Below are positions 1-5,304 of a stretch of 5,304 bases of DNA, piece by piece (the first letter of the stretch is position 1; every line of letters starts with the position of its first letter). The notes under the pieces were generated by a model. The model saw only the letters and a program-made list of their open reading frames with translations, made no database searches and was not told the origin of the DNA. The DNA is from JABEVB01 sp049965775 (GTDB lineage: Bacteria > Planctomycetota > Phycisphaerae > WQYP01): assembly GCA_049965775.1 (NCBI GenBank), contig JBMFVX010000168.1, positions 1-5,304 on the forward strand, in the 5' to 3' direction. A program made the position numbers and the translations under genes.

Positions 1-228
1 GATGATGTTGTTGAAGTACCGCGTGAATTAAAAGAGAAACACAAGGAACTGCCATATTACATGGACATCCTCTATGTCAATGGGGACCGCCTTGCGCCGC
101 AGCATCACGCGCAACACTTCAAGTCTAACCGCAAGCGGTATATCGTCGTGGTCGGTAGGAAGATAGTTGGTATCGGCTCAACCAGCACGGTTAATACCTA
201 TTGCCCGTTTGAGAGTTTTTCAAAGTAG
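1..228 (+). CDS. Open frame of 75 codons entering from the left edge; doubtful partial gene
   Basis: The frame is open from base 1 to a TAG at 226-228, with no start in the window. It overlaps the last 31 bases of the large minus-strand gene in convergent orientation. The segment RELKEKHKELPYYMDILYVN (residues 8-27) looks protein-like to me; the final 15 codons probably only read through into the neighbour. I do not recognise a bacterial family. The pattern D-I-x-Y-V-N-G faintly recalls a conserved segment of some Ty1/copia-like polyproteins, but one weak motif does not establish that. A frame of this length arises by chance about 3% of the time in even-composition DNA. The minus strand here is closed in all three frames. 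Confidence 0.2.
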   Translation, partial: DDVVEVPRELKEKHKELPYYMDILYVNGDRLAPQHHAQHFKSNRKRYIVVVGRKIVGIGSTSTVNTYCPFESFSK

Positions 229-3200
229 GCCTTGACGGGGTCGGCGTAACCCTTGGGCATGGTGCCGATCATGCTGTCCGAAAGTCTGTGCCGCTTTTTG
301 GTTATGCCGCCAGCCGTGCGCTCCAAGGCAACCTGCGCCTGGGCATCGGTCAGCACCTTGGCCGCAGACATGCTTTCGTTGGCCATTTTTTGATACAGCA
401 TGGCCGTGTGATAGTGAAACTTTTTGAGCTCTTTTTGAGCATCCTGCATAAGCACAGCCGCCTCAATAAGCTTGAAGTTATTAAAGCCGGCGGCGCGCAT
501 CTGCAGCATCAGCCGCTCGGTTTTGTTGAGCACCTGTGCCTGCTGGCCGGCCATGCGTTTGATGTCTTTTTGTTCGCTTAGCGGAGCCGGGCCTTCAAGG
601 CCTTCGCCGCCCCAACCCGCCTTTTTGCCACCGCCGGTAGCGCCGCCGGGCGGCTGCTTGGAGGTGTCCTTCACCACACCGGTGCTGAACGGGTCGTTGG
701 TAAGTCGCGTGGGCGTGCGGCGTCCGCCTTTGCCCACCGCGGTTTGACCGACCATTTCGCCGCTGGCGCGGCCTTCGCGGCCTTCACCGCTGCGTCCCTG
801 AATTTCATCGTTGTGCGGCATGTTGTTGCCGGTAACGCCCTGGGCGCTCATATCGCTGATGGGGCCATCCATGGCGGCCCAGCCCAGCCCCTTGTTCATA
901 GAGTCGTTCCATTTGCTGCCCGTATCTTCCATTTGGTTGGTCATGTCTTCTTCGTTCTGCAGCAGTTTGCCCATCATGTCGGTGAGCTTATCCGGCAGCG
1001 GGGGAGCAGGCACGTCATTTTGCGCAACCGGTTCTTCCATGGACCATTGCATGGTATCGGGCTGCTGCATAAGCCACCGCTCTATGTGGGAGGTCTCCTT
1101 CTTGGCATCCTCAAGACCGTTGGCTTCCAGCGGCGTGGCGATTTTTATAGCGCCCAGTTTAAGCGCGTTTTTGGTCATGGCCAGGTCCACCTTCATTTGG
1201 GCCAGATCATCCACCAGCGAGGCCGCGGCCTGGTCCTGCTCGGTAATATTGCTCATGTTGGTAAGCGCCTGATTGAGAAAGTTCGACCATTTATCTTCGG
1301 CGGCTTTCACCTTGGCCAGTTCGTGTTTGTCGTTGGCATCGTATTGATTGACGGGCTTGCGCGCCAGTGCGGCCGTGGCATTAAGCACATCGCGCTGCTG
1401 CTTTTCAAATTTTTTGAGTTTCAGCAAAAGCTGCTTCCACGCGGCCTTTTCTTCGTTCGGAAAACGCCCGCCCTGGTGCGATGTTACCGAATCCAGCGGG
1501 GTAATATGGTTCGACGCAATGGCCAGCAGAGCCTTGAGCACATTAATGATGTTGACCTGATGGCTGCGCAGCTTGTTGGCAATAAGCGCTACGCCGCCGG
1601 TCTGCGAAACGGCCGTCAAATCTCCGGCGCGGGCCACAGCGCCGGTGACATCGCCATGGCTCAGTACATCCAGCGCTTGACGCACGGTTGCCATGCTCTG
1701 CGGAAAATTAAAATGGGCGACCATATCGGTCATCTTTGAGCGCAACTGTCGCTGGCCTGCCTGCACGCTGCCAGCAAGCGTATGATCAGCCGATAAAGCC
1801 AGTTTTTGCAGCAGAAATGCATCCGCCTGGTCGCGCAGCGTGCGCTGCTGCTGCAGCATCAATTCCAGGTCGCGCTCCAGCGCTTCCCAGCGGCTGAGAT
1901 TTTTGGGAGTAGCGGCCACGGCGGCGGCCAACGTTATTTTGTAAACATGGCCCGTGGTGGTTTGCGGACCTAAGTCCAGCGAATCTACCTGAATATTGCG
2001 ATTGTCGGTGGCGGTAAAGCGATACCGCACCACATCGCCTATTTTGTATTGCGACGCAGGCAACTGCAGCATATAGCGAATGGTGGCATTGGTGGCGGGT
2101 TTGCCATTGGTGGCATTCTGAATTTGCCAGTTGCGCACCGTGGTAAAGCCCGCGGCCTGCCGGCTCGCCACCTGCAGTTGCAAATCGGTAAGGCCGTAAT
2201 CGTCCGAGGCGCTGGCGGCCAGCGCCACGCCGCCGCCGGGGCTGGCTGATACATCGCTGTGCGGCACAAATACGTGCACAGCCGGTGGAGAATCGGGTAT
2301 GGCGGTAGCCGTAAACTGATTATCTCCGGCGAGAGCTCCCGCCACCGGGTTTTGCGGAAAGCGCTGCAGCGCCCGGCCGCCGGCATCGTTAATAAGCAAA
2401 TCAAACTTTTGTGTGGCCGTAAGCGTGAAATGAGCGGTAAATTGCCGGCCATTGGTAGATTTCACCGGTAAAAGTTTACCATCGGCAAACTCAATAAGCG
2501 CCGATGCGCCCAAAAGAGCATGATTGAGCTTGGCGGATATGACGACACGGCTGCCAAGGGGCGCGGCGAAAGAGCCGGCCTCAGCCGTAAGGTTGTCACC
2601 GGTAAGGGCGATGTTCTGCGGCTTTTGCGTAGCCAGCGTGTAGGCGGGCGGCGTAACGGCTACATCATATGAAGCCATGGTGATTTTGGGCAGTACATGA
2701 ATGGCATATTGGCGGCTTTGGGTTCCGCCGGCATCCACCATGTACGTAACGTCTTCGGCCGCACTTGGCAGCAGATAACGGTAGGAAGTATTGTTCTCGC
2801 CGAACAATGCCATTTGGGCGGTCTCTTTTTTGCCGCTCTTAAATTTAAAGCTGATGGTGGTGCGTACAATTTGATGTGTGGGCGTGCTGATACGAACGGT
2901 AAACTCCACCGGCTCGCCGGCCAGCACGGTCTCGTCGCCGGGCGTTACAGAAAGAATCTCGGCAATGCCTTGCCGCGGCACAAACGCCCCCGGCGACGTG
3001 AGCACCGCAAAGCCATGCGATATCTGGTTGGGAAACAGAGCCGCTAACACGATGGCGATAATGCCAAGAATTCCCGCCACCAACCACGGCCGCGCCTGAC
3101 GCTTCCACGGAACAACCGCCCCAAGATTTTGCACGGCCAGGCCGGCATCAATTTCGCGAAGCACCTCCGGAATCCAATCGGCTCGCGGGTCGGCCAGAGA

Positions 3201-3611
3201 ACCCAACTCTGTTTGCGAGCCTAGGCGTTGAAGTTCGGCAGCAAGCAACACGGCGTTAATGAGGCGGTTCTCAAGCGGGATGTTGAGTTCGGCCGCGTGC
3301 AGTTCTACCCAGCGGGCTATTTGGGCGTAGTCCGGCCGCTGCCACAGCACCTTGTGCAGGTAGCGCCAGTAGGCCAGCGCCATAACCACTGGAATCAGCA
3401 GCAGCAACACCCAGCGCAGAACATGAGGCAAATCAAAGATGCCCGCCGTAAATAAAATAGCCACAACTGCCGGAATTACCACAGCAAAGAACCGGCCAAA
3501 AGCCCCGAGGAACCACGCCATGCGAAACTGCCCGCCAGCCGATTCAAGTCGTTGCGCTACGCTATAGAACTCACCCGGCATGCCTTGTGATGAAGGGTTG
3601 ATGGCACTCAT
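198..3611 (-). CDS. Large planctomycete-type membrane-anchored envelope protein (DUF4175-like architecture), function unknown
   Basis: A complete protein of 1137 residues, numbered here from the ATG at 3609-3611. Three hydrophobic helices lie near residues 37-59, 63-85 and 174-196. Beta-rich Ig-like modules follow from about 215 to 560, with TPPAYT at 320-325 and ASDDYGL ending at 474. A long, mostly helical and probably coiled-coil region runs from about 570 to 860. A Met-rich acidic stretch (about 875-925) leads into a Gly/Arg-rich cassette with GRSGEGREGR (939-948), GKGGRRTPTR (960-969) and GGATGGGK (989-996). The C-terminus is helical (about 1010-1096) and ends in a PKGYADPVKAYFEKLS tail that looks like the natural family end. 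I recognise the architecture from large uncharacterised planctomycete proteins that resemble DUF4175 proteins, often near MoxR/DUF58/von Willebrand operons; no such neighbour is visible here. I infer a scaffold or assembly role in the envelope. No catalytic motif is visible. The ATG is preferred over the TTG twelve bases upstream because GGAG (3618-3621) sits six bases before it. Confidence 0.88.
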   Translation of the reverse strand: MSAINPSSQGMPGEFYSVAQRLESAGGQFRMAWFLGAFGRFFAVVIPAVVAILFTAGIFDLPHVLRWVLLLLIPVVMALAYWRYLHKVLWQRPDYAQIARWVELHAAELNIPLENRLINAVLLAAELQRLGSQTELGSLADPRADWIPEVLREIDAGLAVQNLGAVVPWKRQARPWLVAGILGIIAIVLAALFPNQISHGFAVLTSPGAFVPRQGIAEILSVTPGDETVLAGEPVEFTVRISTPTHQIVRTTISFKFKSGKKETAQMALFGENNTSYRYLLPSAAEDVTYMVDAGGTQSRQYAIHVLPKITMASYDVAVTPPAYTLATQKPQNIALTGDNLTAEAGSFAAPLGSRVVISAKLNHALLGASALIEFADGKLLPVKSTNGRQFTAHFTLTATQKFDLLINDAGGRALQRFPQNPVAGALAGDNQFTATAIPDSPPAVHVFVPHSDVSASPGGGVALAASASDDYGLTDLQLQVASRQAAGFTTVRNWQIQNATNGKPATNATIRYMLQLPASQYKIGDVVRYRFTATDNRNIQVDSLDLGPQTTTGHVYKITLAAAVAATPKNLSRWEALERDLELMLQQQRTLRDQADAFLLQKLALSADHTLAGSVQAGQRQLRSKMTDMVAHFNFPQSMATVRQALDVLSHGDVTGAVARAGDLTAVSQTGGVALIANKLRSHQVNIINVLKALLAIASNHITPLDSVTSHQGGRFPNEEKAAWKQLLLKLKKFEKQQRDVLNATAALARKPVNQYDANDKHELAKVKAAEDKWSNFLNQALTNMSNITEQDQAAASLVDDLAQMKVDLAMTKNALKLGAIKIATPLEANGLEDAKKETSHIERWLMQQPDTMQWSMEEPVAQNDVPAPPLPDKLTDMMGKLLQNEEDMTNQMEDTGSKWNDSMNKGLGWAAMDGPISDMSAQGVTGNNMPHNDEIQGRSGEGREGRASGEMVGQTAVGKGGRRTPTRLTNDPFSTGVVKDTSKQPPGGATGGGKKAGWGGEGLEGPAPLSEQKDIKRMAGQQAQVLNKTERLMLQMRAAGFNNFKLIEAAVLMQDAQKELKKFHYHTAMLYQKMANESMSAAKVLTDAQAQVALERTAGGITKKRHRLSDSMIGTMPKGYADPVKAYFEKLSNGQ

Positions 3612-3617
3612 TGCGAA

Positions 3618-3621
3618 CTCC
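3618..3621 (-). promoter_or_regulatory. Shine-Dalgarno GGAG that decides the start of the large gene
   Basis: On the minus strand GGAG is followed by six bases and then ATG (3611-3609). The alternative in-frame TTG at 3623-3621 overlaps this GGAG and has no purine-rich sequence at a suitable distance upstream. The ATG is therefore the better start, which removes four residues (Met-Glu-Phe-Ala) from the longest reading. Confidence 0.6.
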
Positions 3622-3682
3622 AAAAGCTACGGAGGGTTGGCCCAAGCGCAGCAGGCCCCTAAAACGCTGCATTACCACCTAA

Positions 3683-3688
3683 AGTATA
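3683..3688 (-). promoter_or_regulatory. Possible -10 box for the large gene
   Basis: The minus strand reads TATACT here, five of six matches to the sigma-70 consensus TATAAT. Transcription from it would give a leader of roughly 65 bases before the ATG. No good TTGACA-like hexamer lies 16-19 bases upstream, so the promoter is weak, activator-dependent, or not real. Confidence 0.25.
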
Positions 3689-3693
3689 ACATC

Positions 3694-3716
3694 TTCGGCC
3701 TTGCTTTGTTGCCGAA
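3694..3716. repeat. 6-bp inverted repeat TTCGGC-N11-GCCGAA
   Basis: Perfect arms at 3694-3699 and 3711-3716 surround an 11-base spacer. The dyad lies where the spacer and -35 of the possible minus-strand promoter would be, which would suit an operator. On the plus strand the second arm is followed by AAAA rather than T, so it is not a plus-strand terminator. On the minus strand nothing upstream needs terminating apart from antisense readthrough from the cupin side. Confidence 0.35.
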
Positions 3717-3969
3717 AAAGCGCTTGTTCGGGGCATAAATAAGCCAGCAAATCATGCAAGTCCACACCAACCACCCGTGCTTTATATCGTCGCCATTGAG
3801 GCAGCCGGCTGCGTTTATGCCCTCAAAGATAGGTGAATCTGCCAAACGCGGGCATCACATTAAAATTCACGAAAAGAGGTTTATCTGTCCGAAAATATTG
3901 CATGGTGGCTTTGCTTTTAGCCGCAGCCAGGCAGACGCACTTTTAAACGCCTGGCATTTAGTTACATAA

Positions 3970-4005
3970 CGCGAACCCACTTTCGTGTACCGGCATCGGT
4001 TCGCG
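3970..4005. repeat. 8-bp inverted repeat CGCGAACC-N20-GGTTCGCG in the cupin leader
   Basis: The arms at 3970-3977 and 3998-4005 are perfect complements with a 20-base spacer. The right arm ends one base before the AGGAGG of the cupin gene. As RNA it would form a hairpin ending just before the ribosome binding site; as DNA it is a dyad with half-sites 28 bases apart centre to centre. A smaller competing hairpin (ACCG-GCAT-CGGT, 3989-4000) overlaps the right arm. Either reading suggests control of the cupin gene, but a chance dyad is not excluded. Confidence 0.45.
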
Positions 4006-4006
4006 C

Positions 4007-4012
4007 AGGAGG
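4007..4012 (+). promoter_or_regulatory. Strong Shine-Dalgarno AGGAGG of the cupin gene
   Basis: A full-consensus AGGAGG is followed by six bases (CTTTTT) and the ATG at 4019. This fixes the cupin start and is stronger than the site of the divergent large gene. Confidence 0.75.
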
Positions 4013-4018
4013 CTTTTT

Positions 4019-4477
4019 ATGCGTGCAATTGCTGTCAAAGACCGACTGGTCGAACGCATGCCCGGCGGCTGGACCTACACTCAATTAGCTGATGCCGCCA
4101 ATGGCGCCTGCCAGGGCTTGCTCGTACGAAGTGTATGCGACCCTGAGGGTAAAGTGCTCGCGCACACGCACGATGTCGAGCAAATAACCCTATTTCAATC
4201 GGGCGAAGGCTACATGGCTGTCGGCAAAGATATTCTCGCAGTCAAGGCCGGATCGGTCGTGGTGGTACCCGCGGGTACCCCGCACGGCGTCTGGAACCCC
4301 AACGCCAAAAAGCTTGAATACCTGGTATTCTGCCCGGCGCCCGATGTACCGATTCAATATTTACCGCCAAAAGCAGCCGCGGCCATGGAGCGCTATCTTC
4401 GCCTGTTTCATAATGCCGGTGACATCGCCATTCGTACGACCCCAATCGCATTTGCCGGCAGCGGTGAGGATATTTAA
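4019..4477 (+). CDS. Single-domain cupin protein (small metal-binding beta-barrel)
   Basis: A 152-residue soluble protein with one cupin barrel. Motif 1 is Gly44...His49-Thr-His51-Asp-Val-Glu54...Gly62. Motif 2 matches the consensus G(X)5PXG(X)2H(X)3N exactly: Gly78, Pro84, Gly86, His89, Asn93. His49, His51, Glu54 (or Gln55) and His89 are the expected ligands of one divalent metal, so the site looks intact. No signal peptide, membrane helix or DNA-binding domain is present, so it should act in the cytoplasm. The helical tail (about 117-132) and the last 20 residues lie outside the barrel. Small lone cupins serve as isomerases, dioxygenases or ligand-binding proteins; the substrate cannot be read from the sequence. 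The gene starts at an ATG behind a perfect AGGAGG, is monocistronic here, is divergent from the large envelope gene, and is followed by a likely terminator. Confidence 0.9.
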   Translation: MRAIAVKDRLVERMPGGWTYTQLADAANGACQGLLVRSVCDPEGKVLAHTHDVEQITLFQSGEGYMAVGKDILAVKAGSVVVVPAGTPHGVWNPNAKKLEYLVFCPAPDVPIQYLPPKAAAAMERYLRLFHNAGDIAIRTTPIAFAGSGEDI

Positions 4478-4529
4478 CAGCGCACTTCTGCCAGCGCCAG
4501 TCCTTAAACAAGCGAGCACGCCTGCCCTA

Positions 4530-4558
4530 ACGCGATAATTGTTGCGTGATATTTTTTT
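4530..4558 (+). terminator. Probable Rho-independent terminator of the cupin gene
   Basis: ACGCGA (4530-4535) pairs with TTGCGT (4542-4547) around a 6-base loop, with one G-T wobble. A run of seven T begins four bases after the stem (4552-4558). The stem is short and the gap before the T-run is slightly long, so efficiency may be modest. Its position about 50 bases after the cupin stop fits a terminator for that gene. Confidence 0.5.
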
Positions 4559-4661
4559 ACGCAGTCTCCTCATAGCGGCTCGGGGCTAAACCGCATCGTG
4601 AGTTGTTCCGGGTTTTGTGTACTCAATGTGTTTTTCTTTCTGGTCTTGGCGCAGCAGCGGA

Positions 4662-4681
4662 TCGAGGCGTCCTTACCTCGA
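4662..4681. repeat. 6-bp hairpin TCGAGG-N8-CCTCGA in the IS tail
   Basis: Perfect arms at 4662-4667 and 4676-4681 flank an 8-base loop, about 80 bases downstream of the transposase stop. No T-run follows on either strand. It may protect the 3' end of the transposase transcript or limit readthrough across the element end, but the sequence alone does not show which. Confidence 0.35.
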
Positions 4682-4761
4682 CGTCGGGTTCCATGAGGTC
4701 TAACACCGCATGGGATAATACCTGGCCTCGGCCCCTCGCAAGGGCTTGAAGTCTGTAGATC

Positions 4762-5259
4762 TCACGACAGGATGCGGTAGATGATACGCCGACCCGTCTT
4801 GACGATCTGACACGGTATTCGCAGCATCAAACTGCGGAATCGTTTGAACTCCATGCGTAGGATCGCGTGCCTCTCTTCGCGATGGTGTGATTCCCATCTA
4901 CCTGGCGTAATCGGCAGCAGCAATCCGCACCAGGCTTTAAGCGTCCAGGCCAGAGAAGACATTACCATATAGGCCCAGTTGCTATGCAGATTGTCCAAGG
5001 GGTTTCGCATCGCCTGCACCCCATTCTTGAGTTGTTCAATCAAATTCTCCTGATCGCAACGGTCGTTGGCTTGAAATACAATTTCCTCTGCGGTACCGAC
5101 ACGGTCATTGGTGATGTAGAAAAAATACCGGTATTGTTCAAAGAGCCGTTGCATACCCTGTTCCACGGCGATCTTCTTCCGCAAGACCACCATCCGATAG
5201 GATTGTTTGCACAGGTGCGGCTGATGAGTAAGGGCCTGTAAATAAATAACTGATACCAT
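4762..5259 (-). CDS. IS1380-family transposase, C-terminal fragment (probable pseudogene)
   Basis: The 165 residues match the C-terminal third of an IS1380-type DDE transposase, a family usually near 450-500 residues. Recognisable segments are CKQSYRMVVLRKK (17-29), YFFYITNDR (45-53), ANDRCDQENLIEQLK (64-78), SNWAYMVMSSLAWTLKAW (93-110) and LRIPCQIVKTGRRIIYR (146-162). The catalytic glutamate is Glu71, with Arg67 four residues before and Lys78 seven after, fitting the R-(3)-E-(6)-K spacing of IS4-like enzymes. The first two catalytic aspartates would lie upstream and are absent. Family-like sequence begins near residue 11. The ATG at 5259 is not a natural start: it has no ribosome binding site, and a TAA (5266-5268) stands in frame just before it. 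The gene is thus interrupted by a nonsense change, frameshift, truncation or assembly break. It ends at RIIYRILS, where I recall family members continuing for some residues. Confidence 0.82.
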   Translation of the reverse strand: MVSVIYLQALTHQPHLCKQSYRMVVLRKKIAVEQGMQRLFEQYRYFFYITNDRVGTAEEIVFQANDRCDQENLIEQLKNGVQAMRNPLDNLHSNWAYMVMSSLAWTLKAWCGLLLPITPGRWESHHREERHAILRMEFKRFRSLMLRIPCQIVKTGRRIIYRILS

Positions 5260-5304
5260 TTGTGGTTATTGTCCGATAATAAGGAGGATGGATCGCGCAA
5301 CGCT

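Larger units (their letters stand above)
3612..4018. other. Divergent noncoding control region between the large gene and the cupin gene
   Basis: About 400 bases separate the two divergent starts. A 71-codon plus-strand frame (3754-3969) lies inside but has no ribosome binding site and no recognisable motif, so I treat the stretch as noncoding. It contains a possible minus-strand -10 box (3683-3688), a 6-bp dyad (3694-3699 with 3711-3716), and an 8-bp inverted repeat next to the cupin Shine-Dalgarno. I see no tRNA, riboswitch or small-RNA signature that I can name. Confidence 0.6.
4568..5304 (-). mobile_element. Right part of an IS1380-family insertion sequence, running off the window
   Basis: The transposase fragment and its noncoding tail define the element. 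I place its transposase-3' end near 4568, where the plus strand reads CCTCATAGCGGCTCGGGGCT, because IS1380-family ends usually begin with CC and the adjacent cupin terminator ends at 4558. This boundary is inferred: the other end is not in the window, so neither the terminal inverted repeat nor the target duplication can be verified. The noncoding stretch 4568-4761 holds no other gene, only a 6-bp hairpin at 4662-4681. Confidence 0.55.

Noticed and set aside
744..1739. A 331-codon plus-strand open frame antisense to the large gene
   Set aside because: It lies wholly inside the coding region of a protein with clear family motifs. Its translation is rich in His, Arg and Gly with no recognisable domain, as expected of an antisense shadow in GC-rich coding DNA.
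2039..2452. A 137-codon minus-strand frame overlapping the large gene in another frame
   Set aside because: It overlaps the Ig-like region of the large protein on the same strand, is rich in Arg, Pro and Cys, and has no start signal or motif; it is a shadow.
3754..3969. A 71-codon plus-strand frame in the divergent intergenic region
   Set aside because: No purine-rich ribosome binding site precedes its ATG, the product has no recognisable motif, and the frame ends at the start of the cupin leader dyad. A short chance frame is the simpler reading.
3960..3970. TTACATAAC as a -10 box for the cupin gene
   Set aside because: It matches the consensus poorly and has no -35 partner at a normal distance, so I do not annotate a cupin promoter.
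4685..4730. The TAACACCGCATGGGATAATACCTGG stretch, reminiscent of a 16S rRNA fragment
   Set aside because: The resemblance is limited to a few words and the flanks do not continue as rRNA; it lies in the noncoding tail of the insertion sequence.
4984..5241. Plus-strand 85-codon frame across the transposase fragment
   Set aside because: It is antisense to sequence with unmistakable IS1380 transposase motifs and shows no independent domain.
5040..5300. Alternate minus-strand frame open through 5266, considered as the true upstream part of the transposase
   Set aside because: It bypasses the TAA, but its residues (SDNNHKWYQLFIYRPLLIS) do not resemble the segment that normally precedes CKQSYR in this family apart from a YRP that is out of register. 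A simple single-frameshift repair is therefore not supported.

Overview
The window looks like bacterial accessory-to-core DNA from a planctomycete (Planctomycetota, possibly Phycisphaerae-like). The main clue is the 1137-residue minus-strand protein. Its Ig-like modules with TPPAYT and DDYGL motifs, its long helical region and its Gly/Arg-rich cassette (GRSGEGR, GKGGRRTPTR, GGATGGGK) match a large membrane-anchored family I associate with planctomycetes. The lineage call is from memory of that family, not from a search.

Layout from left to right. Positions 1-197 hold no gene I can identify. One plus-strand frame is open from the window edge to 228 and runs convergently into the tail of the large gene. 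The large minus-strand gene occupies 198-3611 and is complete. Its best start is the ATG at 3609-3611 behind a GGAG, not the in-frame TTG at 3621-3623. A noncoding stretch of about 400 bp follows. It is a divergent control region with a possible minus-strand -10 box, one dyad at 3694-3716, and an 8-bp inverted repeat (3970-4005) directly before a strong AGGAGG. A 152-residue single-domain cupin gene (4019-4477, plus) comes next, then a hairpin with a T-run that is a plausible terminator (4530-4558).

From about 4568 to the right edge lies the end of an insertion sequence. It carries the C-terminal third of an IS1380-family transposase on the minus strand (4762-5259), with an in-frame stop seven bases upstream of the first ATG. 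The element continues past the window or is broken there.

The large protein and the cupin are transcribed divergently and may share control DNA. Nothing in the sequence shows that they work in one pathway. The cupin is probably a small metal-binding sensor or enzyme of unknown substrate. The large protein is probably an envelope protein anchored by three N-terminal membrane helices, with most of its mass outside the cytoplasm. I found no tRNA, rRNA, CRISPR array, toxin-antitoxin pair or phage gene.
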